In this document: one piece after another, positions 60,430-64,000 of the stretch
Layout of the letters: each line of letters opens with the position of its first letter
Numbering within the stretch: the stretch's first letter is position 1
NCBI RefSeq assembly: GCF_003611735.1
Contig: NZ_RAWG01000003.1
Location: 1 to 64,000, forward strand
DNA length: 64,000 nt
Reading direction: 5' to 3'
From: Corallococcus sicarius
GTDB lineage: Bacteria; Myxococcota; Myxococcia; Myxococcales; Myxococcaceae
Program-made: the position numbers and the translations under genes
Notes under the pieces: generated by a model
The model's database searches: none
Told to the model about the DNA's origin: nothing
What the model saw: only the letters and a program-made list of their open reading frames with translations

Positions 60430-60653
60430 GCCGGCTTGCGTTGAACGCCGTGCTCTTCGCGGCTTCAGCAGCGAAGCGCGCCATGCGCCGGCTTGCGTTG
60501 AACGCCGTGCTCTTCGCGGCTTCAGCAGCGAAGAGCGCCATGAGCCGGCTTGCGTTGGGCGCCGTGCTCTTCGCGGCTTCCGCAGCGAAGAGCGCCATGA
60601 GCCGATTCGCATTGATCGCCGTGCTCTTCGTCGCTGCTTCCGCGAGGGCTCAG
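60426..60653 (+). repeat. Four tandem 57-bp repeats coding for signal-peptide units
   Basis: Units start at 60426, 60483, 60540 and 60597, each with ATG and 19 codons. The first three differ at only a few bases (gcgttgaacgccgtgctctt is shared by the first two); the fourth is more divergent. Each ATG is a possible start. Only the first is coupled to the upstream stop. Confidence 0.9.
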
Positions 60654-62153
60654 TTGCCCGAGCGGCGCTTCGCCATCGCGGTCGGCAGCAACGTGGGCGC
60701 CCCGGGCCACGCGCGGCTTCGTTTTGCGGAGGCGGATGCCTCGCGCTTCGCGGATGCACTGAAGGAACTCGGGGGCTTTCGCGCCGAGGACGTGCGCGTG
60801 CTGCATCAGCCCACCCGTGCGCAGCTCCTCGTGGAGGTGCGCGCGCTCGAACAACGCATCGTCGAAGCGGCCCGCCGCTCCTCGCGGCGAAACCTGCTGC
60901 TCCTCTACTGGTCCGGCCACGCCACGGAGCAGGGCCTGGAGCTGGGGAGCGAGAGCGTCGCCTTCGCGGAGTTGAGGAAGCTGCTCGGGGCCTCGCGCGC
61001 GCACGTGCGACTGGCCTTCGTGGATGCGTGCAGGTCCGGAGGGCTCGTCACCTCGAAGGGGGCGAAGGCCCTTCCAGGCGGGTTCGAGCTCAACGTCACA
61101 AGTGACGAGTCCCCGGATGGGACCGCGATCCTCGCGTCCTCCGGCCCGGGGGAGAACGCGCTTGAGAGCGCGGAGCTGCGCGGGAGCTTCTTCACGCACC
61201 ACCTGACGGCCGGGCTTCGCGGCGCGGCGGACGCCGATGGAGACAGCCGCATCACGCTCCAGGAGGCCTATCGCTACGCCTATGCGAAGACCGTCTCCCA
61301 TACGGCCGAGGTCTCCGGCGTCGCCCAGCGTCCCACGTACGCCCTGGACCTGAAAGGGAAGGGCGACCTCGTGCTCACCGAACTGCGCCGCGCGGATGCG
61401 CGTCTCGTCTTCGCCCCGGGGTCGGAGCCCGACAGGCGCTGGCTCGTCGTGCGCGACGAGGGACTCGGCGAGGTGCTGGAGCTTCGTGAGGATCCCGTGA
61501 AGCCACGGCAGCTCGCGCTGCGTGCCGGAAGCTACCGGTTGATCCGCACGACCGCGAACGATGTCCGGACCGGTGCCTTCGCGCTCACGCAAGGGGAGGA
61601 GCGGACCGCCACGACGGTCACGCTGACACAGCGTCCCTTCGCCGACCGCGGGGAGAAGGGCGACGCGCTCCGGGGCGAGGGCTTCGGACGGGAGCTGGAG
61701 CTCCTCGCAGCGGTCGGCCTCAACACGCCGCCACTTCGGGGCATGGGGCTTGCGCCCGCGCTGCTGCTGGGAGGCGACCTCGCGATGGGCACCTCCCAGA
61801 CGCTGCGGATCCGCGCGAGATATCAGGACGGCCAGGGCCAGGATGCCGGGCTGCCCTACGCGCTCCGGAGCCTCGGAGGGGATATCGCGTGGCTCTGGAG
61901 GCTTCCCGTCCGGGGACTCGAAGCCGGCGGACGGCTGGGCGCGGATGCGGTCCGGCAGTCGGTGGCGAGCACGTCGGCGGGGACGGCGTTCCGCGGGCGC
62001 GCGGGGGCGGTGCTCTCGTATGCGCTGCCCCTCGGGGGCCGGGTCTCCTGGTTCTCGGAAGCGGAGGCACAGGCCGCCTCGTTCCGGCTGAATGACCGCG
62101 TGGTCCTCCGGCCCGCGTTCGAAGCCGTCACTGGATTGGGCTTCCGACTCTGA
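60426..62153 (+). CDS. Exported caspase-family (C14) protein with barrel-like C-terminus
   Basis: A 575-residue protein translated from an ATG that overlaps the anti-sigma stop. Residues 1-76 are four tandem signal-peptide-like units of 19 residues, the last (MSRFALIAVLFVAASARA) being the most normal signal. The caspase domain is about 80-300: His165 in LYWSGHATE, Cys202 in FVDACRSGG, and an EF-hand-like loop DADGDSRITLQE (269-280). A beta-rich domain follows. Residues about 420-575 alternate polar and aromatic/hydrophobic residues and end in GFRL, like a small outer-membrane barrel. It probably acts in the periplasm or on the outer membrane. The substrate is unknown. Confidence 0.85.
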   Translation: MSRLALNAVLFAASAAKRAMRRLALNAVLFAASAAKSAMSRLALGAVLFAASAAKSAMSRFALIAVLFVAASARAQLPERRFAIAVGSNVGAPGHARLRFAEADASRFADALKELGGFRAEDVRVLHQPTRAQLLVEVRALEQRIVEAARRSSRRNLLLLYWSGHATEQGLELGSESVAFAELRKLLGASRAHVRLAFVDACRSGGLVTSKGAKALPGGFELNVTSDESPDGTAILASSGPGENALESAELRGSFFTHHLTAGLRGAADADGDSRITLQEAYRYAYAKTVSHTAEVSGVAQRPTYALDLKGKGDLVLTELRRADARLVFAPGSEPDRRWLVVRDEGLGEVLELREDPVKPRQLALRAGSYRLIRTTANDVRTGAFALTQGEERTATTVTLTQRPFADRGEKGDALRGEGFGRELELLAAVGLNTPPLRGMGLAPALLLGGDLAMGTSQTLRIRARYQDGQGQDAGLPYALRSLGGDIAWLWRLPVRGLEAGGRLGADAVRQSVASTSAGTAFRGRAGAVLSYALPLGGRVSWFSEAEAQAASFRLNDRVVLRPAFEAVTGLGFRL

Positions 62154-63433
62154 TGCGTGACCTCCTCCTCGTCGCGGCCCTGGGCCTGCTCGCGTGCGCG
62201 TGTGGTGAAGGCCTCTTCGATGCACGCGGGCGGCCCGACGTTCGCGTCATCGGGCGTGAAGGCGGCACCGTCACCTCGCGCGATGGCCGTGTCCGGGTGA
62301 CCCTTCCGCCGGGTGCGCTCGATGGCGAGGAGACGGTCTCGCTCCGGGAGCTGGGGGTGCAGGGCTGGTCGGTGGGAGTGACCTATGCCCTGGAGCCTTC
62401 CGCACGGACGCTCGCCGTCCCCGCGCAGGTGGAGATGCGCGCCGAGTCGGCGCCGGGCTACCGGGGCCCTGCCTCCCTTGTCCGCGTGACGGGGGATGGC
62501 CGACCGGCCCCGATGGCCGGCTCCTGGAGTGAAGGGACACGGAGCTTCGGCCAGCTCTCCGCGCTCGAAGACCTCGGGCTCGCGCAGCCCCTGTGCTCCG
62601 AACCCATCGAATGCGCGGATGGCTTCCGGTGCGAGGACGGCGTGTGCAAGACCTGTCCCGCCAACGTCTCCTGCCGCGCCAACCCGGACCTCCCCGGCCC
62701 GCTGAACACCGGGGTCCCCGCGGGCGCGTCCCTGATCCGGCACGAGGGGGACGTGGTGCTGGACACGCCGGGGGCCGTGCTCGAGGACCGCGACATCCAC
62801 GGTCGGCTGATCATCCGCGCGAACAACGTCACCGTGCGCCGGTGCGTGGTGCACGCGCCGGTGCCCCGCGAGATTGGCGGCATCATCAGCGTGACGGGCG
62901 CGACGGGCGTCGTGTTGGAGGACCTCGAGGTCTTCGCGGAGGAGTCCTCGACGCTCCAGTGGGGCGTGATGGGCGGAGGCTTCACCGCGCGCCGGCTCGA
63001 CGTGCACGGGGTGGTGGTCGGGATGAGCCTCAAGTCCGGCGCGCGGGTGGAGGCCTCGTGGGTCCACGCGCTCGACCCGGTGGGCGCCCAGTACGGCATC
63101 AGCGTCTTCGATGGGCGCGACATCGGCATCTATGACAGCAACGTGCACGGTCCGGGGGAGGACGTCGGCGCGGCGGTCTTCGTGAACCAGCAGGTCGGAC
63201 CGGCGCGCGATGTGAGGATTGAGCGCAACCGGCTCGACCGTGGCAGCTGCATCGTGAACCTGGGACACGCGGGCGGCGCGAGCCTTCCGGGCATGGTGGT
63301 GCGCAACAACGTCTTCGGCGCCCGGACGTTCTACGACTGCGCCGTGCTCGTGAGCACCCAGACGCAGCTGTCCGCCGCGGGCAACGTCTGGGAGGCCACG
63401 GGCGTGGAGGTCCCCATCGAGCGACACGATTGA
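62153..63433 (+). CDS. Lipoprotein with right-handed beta-helix
   Basis: A 426-residue lipoprotein. MRDLLLVAALGLL leads into the lipobox ACAC. A ZU5-like segment follows (GGTVTSRDGRVRVTLPPGAL), a Cys cluster (CSEPIECADGFRCEDGVCKT), and then parallel beta-helix turns from about residue 190 (NNVTVRRCVVHAP, LEDLEVFAEES, RIERNRLDRG, VVRNNVFGAR). Its ATG shares one base with the caspase stop (TGATG). It completes the sigma-anti-sigma-caspase operon and may bind or cut a surface polysaccharide. Confidence 0.83.
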   Translation: MRDLLLVAALGLLACACGEGLFDARGRPDVRVIGREGGTVTSRDGRVRVTLPPGALDGEETVSLRELGVQGWSVGVTYALEPSARTLAVPAQVEMRAESAPGYRGPASLVRVTGDGRPAPMAGSWSEGTRSFGQLSALEDLGLAQPLCSEPIECADGFRCEDGVCKTCPANVSCRANPDLPGPLNTGVPAGASLIRHEGDVVLDTPGAVLEDRDIHGRLIIRANNVTVRRCVVHAPVPREIGGIISVTGATGVVLEDLEVFAEESSTLQWGVMGGGFTARRLDVHGVVVGMSLKSGARVEASWVHALDPVGAQYGISVFDGRDIGIYDSNVHGPGEDVGAAVFVNQQVGPARDVRIERNRLDRGSCIVNLGHAGGASLPGMVVRNNVFGARTFYDCAVLVSTQTQLSAAGNVWEATGVEVPIERHD

Positions 63434-63460
63434 GACCTCCGGGAGGCCCTGGGGCGTTCG

Positions 63461-64000
63461 CTAGTTCGAGGGAGGGAGGACCGTTCCGTCCACCCAGGTG
63501 TTGTTGGACCAGACGTTCCCCGGCTCCGAGGTGTCGAAGCTGGTGATGGCCCCGTAGTAGCCACAGCGCCCGCTCGAACCGCGACCGAAGACGTTGCCGA
63601 TGAAGCGGATGTTGTTCGTCGCGCCCGAGTACGGCTTGCCCTGCGACGACCCGCCGTAGGCGCAGAAGCCTCCCGTGGTGCCGGGGAAGTAGTTGTTCTC
63701 CACCAGGTTGTTCTCCACCGGGGCGAAGTCGCCGTAGCCCGTGAGCGCGGCCGAGCAGCCCGCGTCGGGAGGCACGTCCGGCGCGTCGCAGGTGATGGTG
63801 TTGTGGCGGAGGGTGACGTTGCGGCCCATGCGGATGCCGGACTCGTGCGCGGTCCCCGTCTCGTCCGTCATCTGGCCGTGGACGTAGGAGTCGCGGATCT
63901 CGCAGTCGTGCCAGCAGTGCATGGAGCGATTGCCGCCCTGCACGTGCACGCGGATGGCGGTGAAGTTCACGGCCCCCACACCCGTGACGATGCGGTCACC
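63461..64000 (-). CDS. Beta-helix repeat protein, 5' end outside window
   Basis: About 179 residues are visible; the N-terminus lies beyond the right edge. Turns of a right-handed beta-helix are seen (WHDCEIRDSYVHGQ, GRNVTLRHNTITCD, NLVENNYFPG, NIRFIGNVFGR), with Cys and Asn-rich loops. It ends 28 bases from the convergent beta-helix lipoprotein and may be a distant paralogue of it. Signal and catalytic parts cannot be judged. Confidence 0.78.
   Translation of the reverse strand, partial: GDRIVTGVGAVNFTAIRVHVQGGNRSMHCWHDCEIRDSYVHGQMTDETGTAHESGIRMGRNVTLRHNTITCDAPDVPPDAGCSAALTGYGDFAPVENNLVENNYFPGTTGGFCAYGGSSQGKPYSGATNNIRFIGNVFGRGSSGRCGYYGAITSFDTSEPGNVWSNNTWVDGTVLPPSN

Noticed and set aside
60522-62225. 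567-residue minus-strand ORF
   Set aside because: Mirror of the caspase gene, whose motifs and overlaps are clear.
61856-63427. 523-residue minus-strand ORF
   Set aside because: Mirror of the beta-helix lipoprotein and caspase end; no coherent protein features.

Overview
The window is high-GC DNA with the gene style of a fruiting myxobacterium, probably the Myxococcus/Corallococcus group. I infer this from the DUF2381 gene, the many short lipoproteins, the TPR-CHAT and caspase proteins, the DUF4082 protein and a roughly 14-kb single-gene NRPS. No rRNA, tRNA or CRISPR array was recognised.

Layout. 1-6.2 kb is mostly housekeeping: a site-2 protease (cut by the left edge) behind a Nudix gene, a lipoprotein, acetyl-CoA synthetase, a 53-residue membrane protein and a C69 dipeptidase. 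6.4-15.3 kb holds a compact minus-strand locus: a 1823-residue tandem-CHAT protein and two uncharacterised genes, split by a complete IS1182-type element whose CTAG target sits on the CHAT stop codon. 15.7-25.7 kb carries a squalene-synthase-like gene, small Cys-rich lipoproteins, dusA, an exported TPR-CHAT protein, a membrane protein and a flavin monooxygenase. 25.7-37.6 kb is mixed: a gene broken by an in-frame TGA, an LVIVD-repeat lipoprotein, an argO/argP pair, an AraC/SDR pair, thioredoxin, a LysR regulator, a knottin-like Cys-rich lipoprotein, a bestrophin-type channel, DUF2381 and a FusB-like FBP protein. 37.6-51.6 kb is one NRPS gene, read C-A-T-A-T-C-(A stub)-C-A-T-C-A-T-TE. 51.7-59.2 kb has a PAS histidine kinase, a DUF4082 protein, a GH43 lipoprotein, a DUF2071 gene with a membrane partner and a medium-chain dehydrogenase. 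59.2-63.4 kb is a four-gene overlapping operon: ECF sigma, zinc anti-sigma, exported caspase with a barrel-like C-terminus, and a beta-helix lipoprotein.

The most unusual content is the set of three unrelated caspase-clan (CD) loci: tandem CHAT with one apparently dead active site, exported TPR-CHAT, and the sigma-controlled exported caspase. The last begins with four tandem copies of its own signal-peptide segment. Next in interest are the NRPS, which has lost one C domain and one A-T pair while keeping a short A remnant, and the exact placement of the IS. Functions are inferred by reading motifs; no searches were run.
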